From: Gammaproteobacteria bacterium
GTDB lineage: Bacteria > Pseudomonadota > Gammaproteobacteria > Steroidobacterales > GCA-2729495
Reading direction: 5' to 3'
NCBI GenBank assembly: GCA_009692345.1
Contig: SHZI01000008.1
Span: 1 to 47,166 of the forward strand
DNA: 47,166 nt
Below are positions 20,026-29,795 of the stretch, one piece after another. The position numbers and the translations under genes were made by a program. The notes under the pieces were generated by a model. It saw only the letters and a program-made list of their open reading frames with translations, had not been told where the DNA came from and searched no databases. Positions within the stretch are counted from its first letter, which is position 1. Each line of letters begins with the position of its first letter.

Positions 20026-21534
20026 TCATCGGGATCTTCGGGTCACGAGATGTCTGATTGGCGCCGCGGCGGCGAGCAGGAGCAGGCTGGACAACGCCAG
20101 CACCGGCCCGTTCCCGAACCTTATCCAGGGGGTCGCCCCCTGCCGGGGCTGAACGGTGGCCGAGACCACGACAGCCTTGAACTGCGCGCCCTGACGGATA
20201 ACGATGCCGGCGGGGTCGATCACAGCGGTAATGCCGGTATTCGTACTCCGAAGCATGAAGCGGCCGGACTCCAGGGCCCGAAAGCGGGCCATCTGCAGAT
20301 GCTGATGCGGTGCGATGGAATCACCAAACCAGCCGTCGTTGCTGACGTTGATCAGGAGGCCGGCTTCGGGCAGGAAATCCCGGAGCTCGGTCCCAAAGGC
20401 ATCCTCGTAGCAGATACTGGGGGCCAGAGCGACGCCCCGGACCAGCAAGGGTCGCTGCCCATCCAGACCTGGCGTGATATCGGTGTAGGGCAGGTTCATC
20501 AGCCGCAGCACGTTGCGCACGAAATCCGGCACAGGAAAGTACTCGCCGAAGGGCACCAGATGCCGCTTGTGATAAACACCGGTGCTGCCGCCGAGGGTCA
20601 GCAGCGAGTTCCGGAATTCACCGGTGCCAAAGTCGAAAGTGAGAATCCCGAGGACCAGCTCCTGCTGGCGGGCCTTCATGAGTTCCGAAAGGCCGCGCAG
20701 ATACTCTTCCTCCTCGTGCGCCAGAGCGGGAATGGCGGCCTCAGGCCAGATGATAAGGTCGGCCTTGTCGAGTTCGAGAGTGAGGTTGCGAAACAGCGCT
20801 TTGGTGGTCTCCAGTTCTTCGAGCAGCCACTTGCGATCCTGGGAGATGCCGCCCTGGACGAGAGCAACCTCCAGCGGCGCGCCCGCGGGCACAGTCCACT
20901 CGCGGCCGGTGAGCACCGCAGTGAGCAGGGCTCCCCCCGCCAGGACACTCAACCCGGCGATCCGGCTGCGCCGGGAGCCCACGAGCAGCAGAGCCAGGGC
21001 GCCCGCGCCCAGCACGACCAGCAGGCTGACGCCATGCACGCCGAGGACCGGTGCCCATGCGGCCAAAGGGCCGTCGATCTGGCCATAGCCAAGGCTGAGC
21101 CAGGGAAAGCCGCTGAAGAGCCAGCCCCGGAGCCACTCCACGCCGACCCAGGAAGCCGGCATCACCGCCAGGAACTGGCCCACGGGCTGCCCGGCCGAGA
21201 CCAGTCCCGAGAGATACGCCCAGGCCGCCAGATAGGCGGCCATCAGCAGGATCAGGGCGCCGCAGATCACGACGGCAATCGGCGGCATGACGCCACCAAA
21301 ATCGTGCACGCTGATGTAGAGCCAGTAGGTTCCGGTCGTGAACATGCCGAAACCAAACCAGAAACCGCGCAGGGCTCGTTCCCGCACCGCAGCGCCTTCC
21401 AGCAGCAAGAGGACTACCGCGAGTAACAGAGGGGCGAGCCACCAGAGGCCAAAAGGCGCAAAGCTGGCCGTCATGCCCGCGCCCGCGATGGCAGCAACAA
21501 AACGCCCGCGGACTGTCAGAAGGCGACGAAGCAA
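20026..21534 (-). CDS. lnt: Apolipoprotein N-acyltransferase
   Basis: Lnt adds the third acyl chain to the N-terminal cysteine of lipoproteins in the inner membrane. The 502-residue protein has six or so N-terminal membrane helices, then a periplasmic nitrilase-like domain with the Glu265-Lys323-Cys375 triad ([39 protein letters not shown]), and a final membrane helix. The order corC, lnt, leuS is typical, and Lnt acts on lipoproteins such as LptE encoded downstream. Confidence 0.95.
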   Translation of the reverse strand: MLRRLLTVRGRFVAAIAGAGMTASFAPFGLWWLAPLLLAVVLLLLEGAAVRERALRGFWFGFGMFTTGTYWLYISVHDFGGVMPPIAVVICGALILLMAAYLAAWAYLSGLVSAGQPVGQFLAVMPASWVGVEWLRGWLFSGFPWLSLGYGQIDGPLAAWAPVLGVHGVSLLVVLGAGALALLLVGSRRSRIAGLSVLAGGALLTAVLTGREWTVPAGAPLEVALVQGGISQDRKWLLEELETTKALFRNLTLELDKADLIIWPEAAIPALAHEEEEYLRGLSELMKARQQELVLGILTFDFGTGEFRNSLLTLGGSTGVYHKRHLVPFGEYFPVPDFVRNVLRLMNLPYTDITPGLDGQRPLLVRGVALAPSICYEDAFGTELRDFLPEAGLLINVSNDGWFGDSIAPHQHLQMARFRALESGRFMLRSTNTGITAVIDPAGIVIRQGAQFKAVVVSATVQPRQGATPWIRFGNGPVLALSSLLLLAAAAPIRHLVTRRSR

Positions 21535-21563
21535 CGGGGTATACGCCGGGTGCCGGGGTTCGG

Positions 21564-22436
21564 TCAGGCTACGGCCACGTCGCCGTCCGCAGGCAGAGAC
21601 GAACCACGCGTCACCTCGATGCTGTGCACTCGCCGGCGGTCTGCCTGCAACACCTGGAAACGGAACTCGCCCAGGTGCAGCACCTCTCCCTTGCGAGGCA
21701 GATGACCGAGCTCGTGCATGACGAGTCCGCCTACCGTGTCGTAGTGTTCGTCGTCCAGCTTGGCGTCGAAGTACTCGTTGAACTCCTCGATCCGGGCCAG
21801 GGCATGCACATGGTAGTGGCCTGGCCCCTGCTCCTGGATCGGCGCAATCTCGGCGGCATCGTGCTCATCATCGATCTCTCCGACGATCTCTTCGAGAACG
21901 TCTTCGATAGTGAGCAGCCCGGTAATGCCACCGTACTCATCCACGACGATAGCGATGTGATTGCGGCTGCCACGAAATTCCTTGAGCAGCGCATTCAGCC
22001 GCTTGCTTTCGGGAATGAAGGTGGCCGGGCGAATGTAGCGGGAGATGGCAAAGTCCTCGCCGGGCGTGTTGACGAAGTGCCTGAGGACATCCTTGGCCAG
22101 CAGAATACCGACGACTTCTTCCCGGTCCTCGCCGATCACCGGAAAGCGGGAATGACCACTCTCGACGATGGCTTTCAGCAGTTCATCCCGCGGCGCATCC
22201 CGTTCGAGGACCGCCATCTGGGAACGGGGCACCATGACGTCCCGGACCTGGGTCTCAGACACGGCCAGAACACCTTCGAGCATGGCCAGCTCGTCTGCAT
22301 CCAGCACGGTCTGCGCATGGGACTGGCGGAGCCAGTCGAGAAGGTCGTCGCGGGTTGCGGCCTCGCCCTTCAGTACCCGCCGGAGGCGGCCGTACCAGGT
22401 ACCACCTGAACGGTCGTCGGAGTCGTCGTCTGTCAT
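21564..22436 (-). CDS. corC: CorC/HlyC-type CBS-domain protein
   Basis: Cytosolic CBS protein linked to magnesium and cobalt efflux. The 290-residue product starts with the conserved VRDVMVPRSQM block, then two CBS domains at about residues 65-125 and 135-190, and the CorC_HlyC C-terminal domain (YDTVGGLVMHELGHLPRKGE). It lacks the DUF21 membrane domain, so it is the short CorC type. In gammaproteobacteria ybeY and phoH normally precede it. Here nothing recognisable follows upstream, so the conserved block ends at this gene. Confidence 0.93.
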   Translation of the reverse strand: MTDDDSDDRSGGTWYGRLRRVLKGEAATRDDLLDWLRQSHAQTVLDADELAMLEGVLAVSETQVRDVMVPRSQMAVLERDAPRDELLKAIVESGHSRFPVIGEDREEVVGILLAKDVLRHFVNTPGEDFAISRYIRPATFIPESKRLNALLKEFRGSRNHIAIVVDEYGGITGLLTIEDVLEEIVGEIDDEHDAAEIAPIQEQGPGHYHVHALARIEEFNEYFDAKLDDEHYDTVGGLVMHELGHLPRKGEVLHLGEFRFQVLQADRRRVHSIEVTRGSSLPADGDVAVA

Positions 22437-22609
22437 GGGGCCATTCTACCGGGTTCCGGGGCAGGGCTCGCGGCCTCCCGCACCGTGGCAACCCTCGCCC
22501 CGCCTCAGTGGCTTACATAAGAATCCGGAATCCCCGGCCCCCGGCCGCCCTCCAGCGTGGCTCGCGACGCGGTCCGCAAGGGTCTCGAAGGGCAGAGCAC
22601 CCTGACGAT

Positions 22610-23512
22610 CTATCGCTCCCCTGAGGCCAGCCAGCGTGCGCACTCGGGACCGAGTTCCGCCACGGCACGCTGCTCGTAGGCTGCTGCTTCTTCCGCGGTG
22701 AGCGTGTCCTTCCAGCGTCCGTTCTGCCCCTTGTTGATAAAGACCTCTGCCCCCGCATCCAAGAAGGAGCCACCGAGAGGTACCGATTTGGTGGCGTTCC
22801 GCTTCATCCACTCGAACGAACACTGCTCGAGAATCGTCTCCCAGGTTGCTTCGTTAATCGTGATTTGCAGAAACTCAGCGATCCTGCGGATCTCACCGGG
22901 CATGTCACGTTTGAGGTCGGCGAAATGGACGAGCTTCACGTTGGGAAGATCGCGAATCTGCCACCAACTGCGGATGTTCTCCCAGAAGGGCCAGAAGGGA
23001 TGCCCCTCTCGCTCCATCCAATCGTGCCAGTACTGCCTGATATCAGCCGGAGGAGGCTCGATGGGCGGGCCGATCCGTCCGGGTGTCTTGTTCAGCGCGT
23101 CGTACCAGGACTGATTGGCGTTGGCATGGTGGTTGTACAGGCTCCAAACCACATCCCGGCCGTCCCGGCCGATATAGAGATAACGAGCCTGCGGCGAGAA
23201 CCGGAGCGCATCCACCGGCAGATGTGTCTTGAGGAAGCGGCGGTGGGTTTGTGCCTCCACGACGAGGAGTTTGACCTCCTTCGGCGGCACACGGAGGTCG
23301 AGCCAGGGGGACATTTCTGCCACGGCCAGATTCGGATCCCCATCGAAGAGAAGCTGTCCGACGATCTGCTGCATCCACGTCGTGCCTGACTTGGCGTAGG
23401 TGGCAATCACGATGTCGTCGTCGCGGAACGCAAGATCGTTCCAGATCGTCGAGTCGAAGTGATGGTTATGCAGCTCCCGGGTCTTGCTCGGCCAGACGGC
23501 GATGTCGGTCAT
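22610..23512 (-). CDS. PAPS-dependent sulfotransferase
   Basis: A 300-residue member of the cytosolic sulfotransferase family (SULT-like), transferring sulfate from PAPS to a hydroxyl or amine of a small molecule. The 5'-phosphosulfate loop is YAKSGTTWMQQI (from Tyr39), the 3'-phosphate site is GRDGRDVVWSLYNHH (residues 115-129), the likely catalytic His97 lies in LKTHLP, and the C-terminal nucleotide-binding loop is KGQNGRWKDTLT. All key elements are present. The acceptor is unknown and no biosynthetic gene lies next to it. It is the first gene after the backbone break. Confidence 0.9.
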   Translation of the reverse strand: MTDIAVWPSKTRELHNHHFDSTIWNDLAFRDDDIVIATYAKSGTTWMQQIVGQLLFDGDPNLAVAEMSPWLDLRVPPKEVKLLVVEAQTHRRFLKTHLPVDALRFSPQARYLYIGRDGRDVVWSLYNHHANANQSWYDALNKTPGRIGPPIEPPPADIRQYWHDWMEREGHPFWPFWENIRSWWQIRDLPNVKLVHFADLKRDMPGEIRRIAEFLQITINEATWETILEQCSFEWMKRNATKSVPLGGSFLDAGAEVFINKGQNGRWKDTLTAEEAAAYEQRAVAELGPECARWLASGER

Positions 23513-23732
23513 GAATATCCCCGGTGGCGTCGTGGCTGATCATAGCCCACTAACAACCGCCCACCCAGCAGCGCATGCCACATCACACGCCACAAAGCCG
23601 CTCGAGGGCGAGTCGGGCAGTCCCAGGCCCGGCACCGCCACCAATGCTGCGCCGATGCGCTGGTGCCAGTAGGACTCGCTGCCGGCCGCTGTGCGCCAGG
23701 CATGTAATCGGCGTGTGCAGAGCTGCAGGTCG
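23513..23732. other. Gene-poor junction before repeat A
   Basis: Between the sulfotransferase and repeat copy A the only sign of coding is a minus-strand frame from about 23540 to 23720 with a plausible residue pattern (HAWRTAAGSESYWHQRIGAA) that I do not recognise. It has no start of its own and runs into the repeat, so it is best read as a gene fragment. No promoter or RNA gene was seen. Confidence 0.4.
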
Positions 23733-25073
<1,341 letters not shown>

Positions 25074-25092
25074 TCCCGGCGTCCCCGCGGGC

Positions 25093-25746
25093 GTGACTTT
25101 TTTCGACATAGTGCTGCGGCTGGCACACGGCTGCGGCTACACGCTGTTGGTAACGCTGGCCTGTAGTGCCACCGGGGTGAGTACCGGTTTACTGCTGGCC
25201 GGTCTGCGCCAGTTGTCGGGGCCGCGAGTGGCGCTGTTGCTGGACGTCTATACCTATCTTTTCCGCGGCGTTCCGGTCTTGGTATTGCTGTTTTTGGTTT
25301 ACTTTGGGTTGCCCAGCCTGGGGCTCAAGGCGCCGCCCTTGCTGGCGATGGTGCTGAGCCTCGGACTCATTGCGGGGGCCTATCTGGGCGAGGTATTTCG
25401 CGGTGCATTGGGCAGCGTGGATGCTGCCGAGACGCTGGCTGGACTGGCCATGGGCATGACGCGCCGGCAAGTGTTTACCGCTATCGAGTTACCGCAAATG
25501 CTGCGTTTCGCCGTGCCGGGGATGGTGAACGAATTCACCACCGTGCTCAAATATTCACCCTTTGCCTACACGGTGGGCCTACCGGAAGTCACCCAAGAGG
25601 CGATGGCGCTGGTGGCCACCACCCACCGCGGGATCGAAATCTACCTGGCGCTAGGGCTGATTTATTTCGGCATTTTTCGCGCCCTGCTGGTGCTTATTCG
25701 ATGGTTGGAACGGCGCTATCAGATCCCTGGCATGGTGCCGGCATGA
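25093..25746 (+). CDS. Amino-acid ABC transporter permease (HisQM type), first
   Basis: Membrane subunit of 217 residues with about five helices. The EAA loop that docks on the ATPase is AAETLAGLAMGMTRRQVFTA followed by IELPQ. It belongs to the HisQ/HisM/GlnP family, which works as heterodimers of two permeases. The start is GTG at 25093, 19 bp after the binding-protein stop. Its TGA overlaps the ATG of the ATPase gene (ATGA at 25743-25746), so expression is coupled. Confidence 0.88.
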   Translation: MTFFDIVLRLAHGCGYTLLVTLACSATGVSTGLLLAGLRQLSGPRVALLLDVYTYLFRGVPVLVLLFLVYFGLPSLGLKAPPLLAMVLSLGLIAGAYLGEVFRGALGSVDAAETLAGLAMGMTRRQVFTAIELPQMLRFAVPGMVNEFTTVLKYSPFAYTVGLPEVTQEAMALVATTHRGIEIYLALGLIYFGIFRALLVLIRWLERRYQIPGMVPA

Positions 25747-26486
25747 GCATCGCGCCGCTGATTGAAATCCGCAATTTGGTTAAACGCTACGACACCCACA
25801 CGGTGCTCGGCGGGATTGATCTGGATTTGGCCGTCGGTGAAATTAAAGTCGTGATGGGCCCTTCGGGTTGCGGCAAGTCCACGTTATTGCGCTGTCTAAA
25901 CCGCTTGGTTGAACCTAGCTCAGGGGTGATTCGCTTTCGTGGCGAGGATATCTGCGCGCCAACCGCGGACGTGCGCGCGCTGCGCCAGCGGATTGGTTTT
26001 GTGTTCCAGCAGTTCGCGCTGTATCGACATTTAAGCGTCCTCGACAACGTCACGCTCGCGTTGCGCAAGCTGCGTGGCATACCTCGAACTCAGGCCGAGC
26101 AACTGGCCCTGCACCAACTCGACCGGTTAGACATGGCCGACCATCGCCATAAATATCCGGCGCAGATTTCTGGGGGGCAAAAGCAACGCGTGGCCATCGC
26201 GCGCGCGTTGGCGATGGAGCCAGCGGTGGTGCTGTTCGATGAGCCCACTTCCGCGCTCGATCCCGTGCTGTCACGGGAAGTGGCGGCGCTGATCAACCGG
26301 CTCCACGAGGAACAGGTCACGATGCTCTGCGTGACCCACGATTTGGCGCTCGCTCAGGATATTGCCGAGCAGGTTCTTTTTCTCGACCAGGGCGTAATTT
26401 GCGCGCAAGACAGCGTGGCACGGCTGGCGAGCGACCACGAAAGCCCGCAGGTGCGCGCGTTCTTTGGGCGCGCGGATAATCTGTGA
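25743..26486 (+). CDS. Amino-acid ABC transporter ATPase
   Basis: ATP-hydrolysing subunit of 247 residues. Walker A is GPSGCGKST, the signature motif is [16 protein letters not shown], Walker B is [12 protein letters not shown], and the switch histidine is in CVTHDLALA. It belongs to the GlnQ/HisP polar amino-acid group. The frame extends upstream to 25701, but ATG 25743 gives the normal [16 protein letters not shown] start and overlaps the preceding stop by 4 bp. It lies between two permease genes, which is less common than having both permeases adjacent. Confidence 0.93.
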   Translation: MSIAPLIEIRNLVKRYDTHTVLGGIDLDLAVGEIKVVMGPSGCGKSTLLRCLNRLVEPSSGVIRFRGEDICAPTADVRALRQRIGFVFQQFALYRHLSVLDNVTLALRKLRGIPRTQAEQLALHQLDRLDMADHRHKYPAQISGGQKQRVAIARALAMEPAVVLFDEPTSALDPVLSREVAALINRLHEEQVTMLCVTHDLALAQDIAEQVLFLDQGVICAQDSVARLASDHESPQVRAFFGRADNL

Positions 26487-27160
26487 TGAACGACTGGGCG
26501 GCGTTCTCTCGCGACCTGCTGCAACAGTGGCCGTTGATTCTCGCTGGGCTCGGCCAGACGCTAAAACTCACAACGCTCGTCAGCGTGACCGGGCTGCTGG
26601 GCGGCATTGTGGTGTTTGCGCTGGGACTTAGCCCGTATGCGTTGGTACGGCGTGGCGTGGCGGGCTACATCTCCTTTTTGATTGGCATGCCGCTGGTGGT
26701 GTTGCTGTTCCTGATGTACTACGGCTTGCCGCAATGGGGCCTGCACTGGTCGCCGTTTGCCGTCGCCGTGCTGGGTTTTACGTTGAACGTGGCCGCCTAT
26801 AACGCGGCCTATTTACGCACCGCCTACAACGGGCTGGACCCACAGGAGCTCGAGGCCGCGCGAGCACAGGGCTATAGTCATTACCAAGTCGTGCGTCTTA
26901 TTATTCTGCCCCAAGTGCTGCGCCTGTCGGTGCCGGCGCTGACCAATCAGGTCATTCTGAATCTCAAAGACAGCACGCTGGCTTTCCTGATCCAATACAC
27001 GGAGTTCTTTGGCCGGATGCAAGAGTTGGCTTCGACCAACTTCCAATTTTTTAAAGCCTATCTATTGGCAGCGCTGGTGTATTTGGCGCTGGTGTCGGTG
27101 ATCGTCGTGGCCGCACGGCAACTGGAACGGCAGTTGCTGTTACCGGGCGGCACCCGCTAG
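26486..27160 (+). CDS. Amino-acid ABC transporter permease (HisQM type), second
   Basis: Second membrane subunit, 224 residues from ATG 26486, which shares one base with the ATPase stop (TGATG); a GTG codon at 26483 immediately before is an alternative. The EAA loop reads DPQELEAARAQGYSHYQVVR followed by LIILPQ, and about five membrane helices are predicted from the hydrophobic runs. With the other three genes it completes a polar amino-acid importer (binding protein, two permeases, ATPase). The exact substrate cannot be read from the sequence. Confidence 0.88.
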   Translation: MNDWAAFSRDLLQQWPLILAGLGQTLKLTTLVSVTGLLGGIVVFALGLSPYALVRRGVAGYISFLIGMPLVVLLFLMYYGLPQWGLHWSPFAVAVLGFTLNVAAYNAAYLRTAYNGLDPQELEAARAQGYSHYQVVRLIILPQVLRLSVPALTNQVILNLKDSTLAFLIQYTEFFGRMQELASTNFQFFKAYLLAALVYLALVSVIVVAARQLERQLLLPGGTR

Positions 27161-27181
27161 CCGGCGCGTTCAAGCCACGGT

Positions 27182-27493
27182 TTACGCGAACGGCGGCCGT
27201 GGCCCCAGCACGCTCGGTTGTTCTATCAGCTCTAAGGCGATGCCGTCGGGGTCGTAACAAATCACCACCCGGCGTTCCCCAAACTCACCCATGTCCCAGG
27301 TTTCGATCGGGCCTGCGGCAGGGCCGGCAGCCAACAGACGGCCACGGGCGCGGGCGAGGTCGTCCACTTCGAAGGCGACCCGCACCTGAGCGCCGCAGCC
27401 TTCGCAACTCTCAAGGTCGAGCTTGAAGACCCGCTTGAGGCGCTGCCCCCAGCGCGTCGCCCGGTGGCGCTCGGTTGGCGTGCGGGTGTCCAT
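27182..27493 (-). pseudogene. Chimeric ORF: IS91 transposase tail fused to a VOC/glyoxalase tail
   Basis: A 103-codon frame made of two unrelated pieces. Residues 1-39 resemble the C-terminal end of IS91-family transposases (WGQRLKRVFKLDLESCEGCG). From about residue 40 (near 27376) it continues in frame as the second half of a vicinal-oxygen-chelate (glyoxalase/bleomycin-resistance) domain, with FEVDDLARARGRLLAAG and YDPDGIALELIEQ. The single VOC half-module lacks its first metal-binding strands, so activity is unlikely. It sits between the ABC transporter and repeat copy B and marks a recombination joint. Confidence 0.65.
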
Positions 27494-27642
27494 GGCCTTG
27501 GCACCCTCCCCCGCCGGGCCGGCCTGCTGCCGCGCGACCGCACGATCTGCTACCTTGATGATGCGGCTGCTGGGGCGTTGGCGTGATGCACGCTTACGGT
27601 CATATCATGCTAGCAGTAACAACATTAGGCTAACTGAGGAAG
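27454..27642. repeat. Dispersed repeat copy B
   Basis: Direct repeat of 23893-24080 (copy A), ending in the same GGCTAACTGAGGAAG. Copies A and B flank the ABC transporter block about 3.56 kb apart in the same orientation, like the ends of a composite element. Unlike A and C, copy B runs on the minus strand straight into IS91 transposase coding sequence, which gives the family its identity. Confidence 0.75.
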
Positions 27643-27765
27643 CCGACGAGGAAGACTTGGTCTGCGCTTTGCGGAGCACGCCCCCGGGCTTCGTCAAGTC
27701 GGGGTTGACGGCGAGAAATGTCAGTTATCGTTAGCTAACCTAAGTAAACCTACACCGGAGGCCAC

Positions 27766-28482
27766 ATGCCGACTCTCTCCACCAGTCAGGATCCTTCCGG
27801 ACCTGCGATCACTTCCCTCGCGCCGACGTCGCTCACGCCAACGCCGCGCGTGCCGCTGTGGCTGAAAGTAACCTACACCGCTTTCCTCGCGGTGCTGGTG
27901 CCGGTGTACTGGTACAACTACGGACCGACCAACTTCCTCTACTTCTGCGACATTGCTTTGTTCGTGACGCTGATCGGCATCTGGCGTGAATCCGCGTTGC
28001 TGGTTTCGATGGCGGCGGTGGGCATCTTGGCGCCGCAGGTGTTGTGGGTCGCGGACTTCGTGGTCGAACTCAGCGGCGGACACCTGACGGGCATGACCGC
28101 TTATATGTTCAATCATGATAAATCGTTGTTCCTGCGCGGCCTGTCGCTCTTCCACGGTTGGTTGCCATTCCTGTTGGTCTTCTTGGTGTGGCGCCTGGGT
28201 TATGATCGTCGCGCCTTCCTGCGCTGGACTGTGCTCGCCTGGGTGTTGTTGCTGGTCTGCTACACGCTGATGCCTGGCCCGCGTGCTGATGCCGCGAGCA
28301 TCGCAACGCCGGTGAACATCAACTACGTGCACGGCATGAGCGACACCGCGGCCCAGACTTGGATGTCGCCGCTCGCGTGGCTTAGCGCCATGCTCGTCGG
28401 CATGCCGTTACTGATCTTCTTGCCGACGCACTTGGCGCTGCACTTTACTTGCATGCGCAAAACAGCGGTAACAACCACATAA
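27766..28482 (+). CDS. Small multi-pass membrane protein of unknown function
   Basis: A 238-residue protein with a short Pro/Thr-rich N-terminus and about six or seven hydrophobic segments. Segments such as YWYNYGPTNFLYFCDIALF, LFLRGLSLFHGWLPF and TPVNINYVHGMSD look conserved and recall an uncharacterised family of bacterial membrane proteins, but I cannot assign a function. A good ribosome site (GGAGG) precedes the ATG. Codon use is less GC-rich than the backbone. It follows repeat copy B directly and has no operon partner. Confidence 0.75.
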   Translation: MPTLSTSQDPSGPAITSLAPTSLTPTPRVPLWLKVTYTAFLAVLVPVYWYNYGPTNFLYFCDIALFVTLIGIWRESALLVSMAAVGILAPQVLWVADFVVELSGGHLTGMTAYMFNHDKSLFLRGLSLFHGWLPFLLVFLVWRLGYDRRAFLRWTVLAWVLLLVCYTLMPGPRADAASIATPVNINYVHGMSDTAAQTWMSPLAWLSAMLVGMPLLIFLPTHLALHFTCMRKTAVTTT

Positions 28483-28499
28483 CAATCGATTGCGCGTGG

Positions 28500-28516
28500 G
28501 CGCTGACGCTCAGCGC
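28500..28516 (+). terminator. Hairpin after the membrane-protein gene
   Basis: A perfect 7-bp stem (GCGCTGA / TCAGCGC) with a 3-nt loop starts 17 bp after the stop at 28482. There is no T-run after it, so it is at best a partial transcription terminator or an mRNA-stabilising hairpin. Confidence 0.3.
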
Positions 28517-28862
28517 AGGACCAACAGCCAACCGAGTAAAGCAACGGGTGCGGCGATGGTGGCCACGACCACCATCGCCGCCATTAACTCAGCATCGCCG
28601 CGCGTGCGCGCACTTCGCTGCTGTGGCGCCTATTGGGGTGCCAAGTACGGCGTGTTTCGCCCCAACTTTTATCTGCTGAGCGCGATGATCAGCCTTGCGA
28701 CCATCGGCAGCGACGGCCTCATTCCAGGTCGCGCGCAAGCAGGCCGCGGCGCTCCAGGTGGCAGGCGATACGGGGGGGACGTGTGCAGTCCGAGAAAGTG
28801 GTGGACAGGAGGAGATTCAGGGACGGATGGAACGGACCGGTGCTGCCTAATGGCAAGCCAGT
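28517..28862. other. Degenerate stretch with gene fragments
   Basis: No intact gene is credible here. On the minus strand, about 28510-28620 reads as the tail of a membrane protein (AAMVVVATIAAPVALLGWLL, then a stop), with nothing recognisable upstream. At about 28783-28840 the plus strand resembles an inverted, diverged copy of a segment of repeat family A/C (shared GTGTGCAGT, CGAGAAA, GGAGATTCAGGG). A long plus-strand frame crossing the region has a composition unlike real protein. Confidence 0.4.
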
Positions 28863-29209
28863 TTACGGGATCGGAGAACATATGTACTCGGTTCCGTTCG
28901 CAAGGTCCACAACGACGCGCTGGATATCCCTCCATCCGTCACCAGACAAGTAGGCGATCTCAAACCACGCTTTGCAACGCGACTCTATCGCACGGGACTC
29001 AATTGCTTGCACGAAAACACCCCAGCCACTGCCCCGGATTGGCTGCGAACCTGAATCGGTGCCGGGCCATCCACCCCAGAACACTGTCCAACGCACATCA
29101 AGCTGGACCCCAGCCTCGCAGTCCAATCCCCGATTGGCCACGGCAAGGGACGCCGGCACATCCCCGATATTCTCAACAAGAAGCCGTACAGAGGCGACCC
29201 GCCAAGGTT
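28863..29209 (-). pseudogene. Truncated gene of unknown family
   Basis: The minus strand holds a frame of about 115 codons from 29209 to the stop at 28863 with protein-like composition (SVRLLVENIGDVPASLAVAN, then LDVRWTVFWGGWPG and AWFEIAYLSGDGWRDIQR). A stop codon precedes it and no good start is visible, so it is probably the end of a larger gene whose beginning is lost. It contains a tandem AIESR-AIESR repeat. I do not recognise the family. Confidence 0.35.
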
Positions 29210-29388
29210 ACTGCCCCGCCTCACGCGATCGGGTCGATGGGGTATCACCAAGCAGAAAATGCCGGCCACTACCAGTTTGCCTCTCCGGCCACTCAGCAAT
29301 TCCTGTGGCGCGACTTGCCGGTCGTTTTTCGCTGGGCAGCACCTCGCGACGGTGCAGCGTCTGGGCAAAGGGCTGAGGAAGCGCAGCC

Positions 29389-29757
29389 CTAGGTGCTGAT
29401 CTCCTCGAAGAACTCGGAGGCATGCTGAGGCAGCAGATAAGGGAACAGCTCCTTGTCGCGCTCCTTGTTCCGGCTCATGGTGAAATCCATGCGTGCATCA
29501 ATGCTGACCCAGTGCTCAATCAGAATGAAGTCAGTGCCCGGTTCCGCATCGCCTTTCGGCGCGGGATGCCGGGCAATCTGCTCCGGCGTCATGCGTGACT
29601 TGAGGGCGTTGAACATGGCGCCGGTCCGTGCTTTCAGGATCTTTCGATCAATGAATCCTGAAGCCACTTCGTACTCTGCGCGCTGACTCAGGTAAAAGGC
29701 CTCGACCTTGTCTTCCATGCCGGCCTTGGCTGCAATCCTCACAACGACGGTTTCCAC
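29389..29757 (-). CDS. ABM-like dimeric alpha/beta barrel protein
   Basis: A 122-residue protein resembling the antibiotic biosynthesis monooxygenase (ABM) / dimeric alpha-beta barrel fold, with an opening strand VVVRIAAKAGMEDKVEAFYL and a C-terminal aromatic segment (IEHWVSIDARMDFTMS). Such proteins act as cofactor-free oxygenases or ligand-binding partners in aromatic pathways. It is 38 bp downstream of a Rieske oxygenase gene on the same strand, so a shared pathway is likely. The assignment rests on overall pattern and not on a catalytic motif. Confidence 0.55.
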   Translation of the reverse strand: METVVVRIAAKAGMEDKVEAFYLSQRAEYEVASGFIDRKILKARTGAMFNALKSRMTPEQIARHPAPKGDAEPGTDFILIEHWVSIDARMDFTMSRNKERDKELFPYLLPQHASEFFEEIST

Positions 29758-29795
29758 GATTTTGGTCCTTTTGTCTGGTTTTCTGGCTGCCGAGG

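Noticed and set aside
28490-29392. A 300-codon plus-strand frame
   Set aside because: The composition is rich in Arg, Pro, Ser and Gln without hydrophobic cores. It crosses the inverted repeat copy and lies opposite more protein-like minus-strand fragments.
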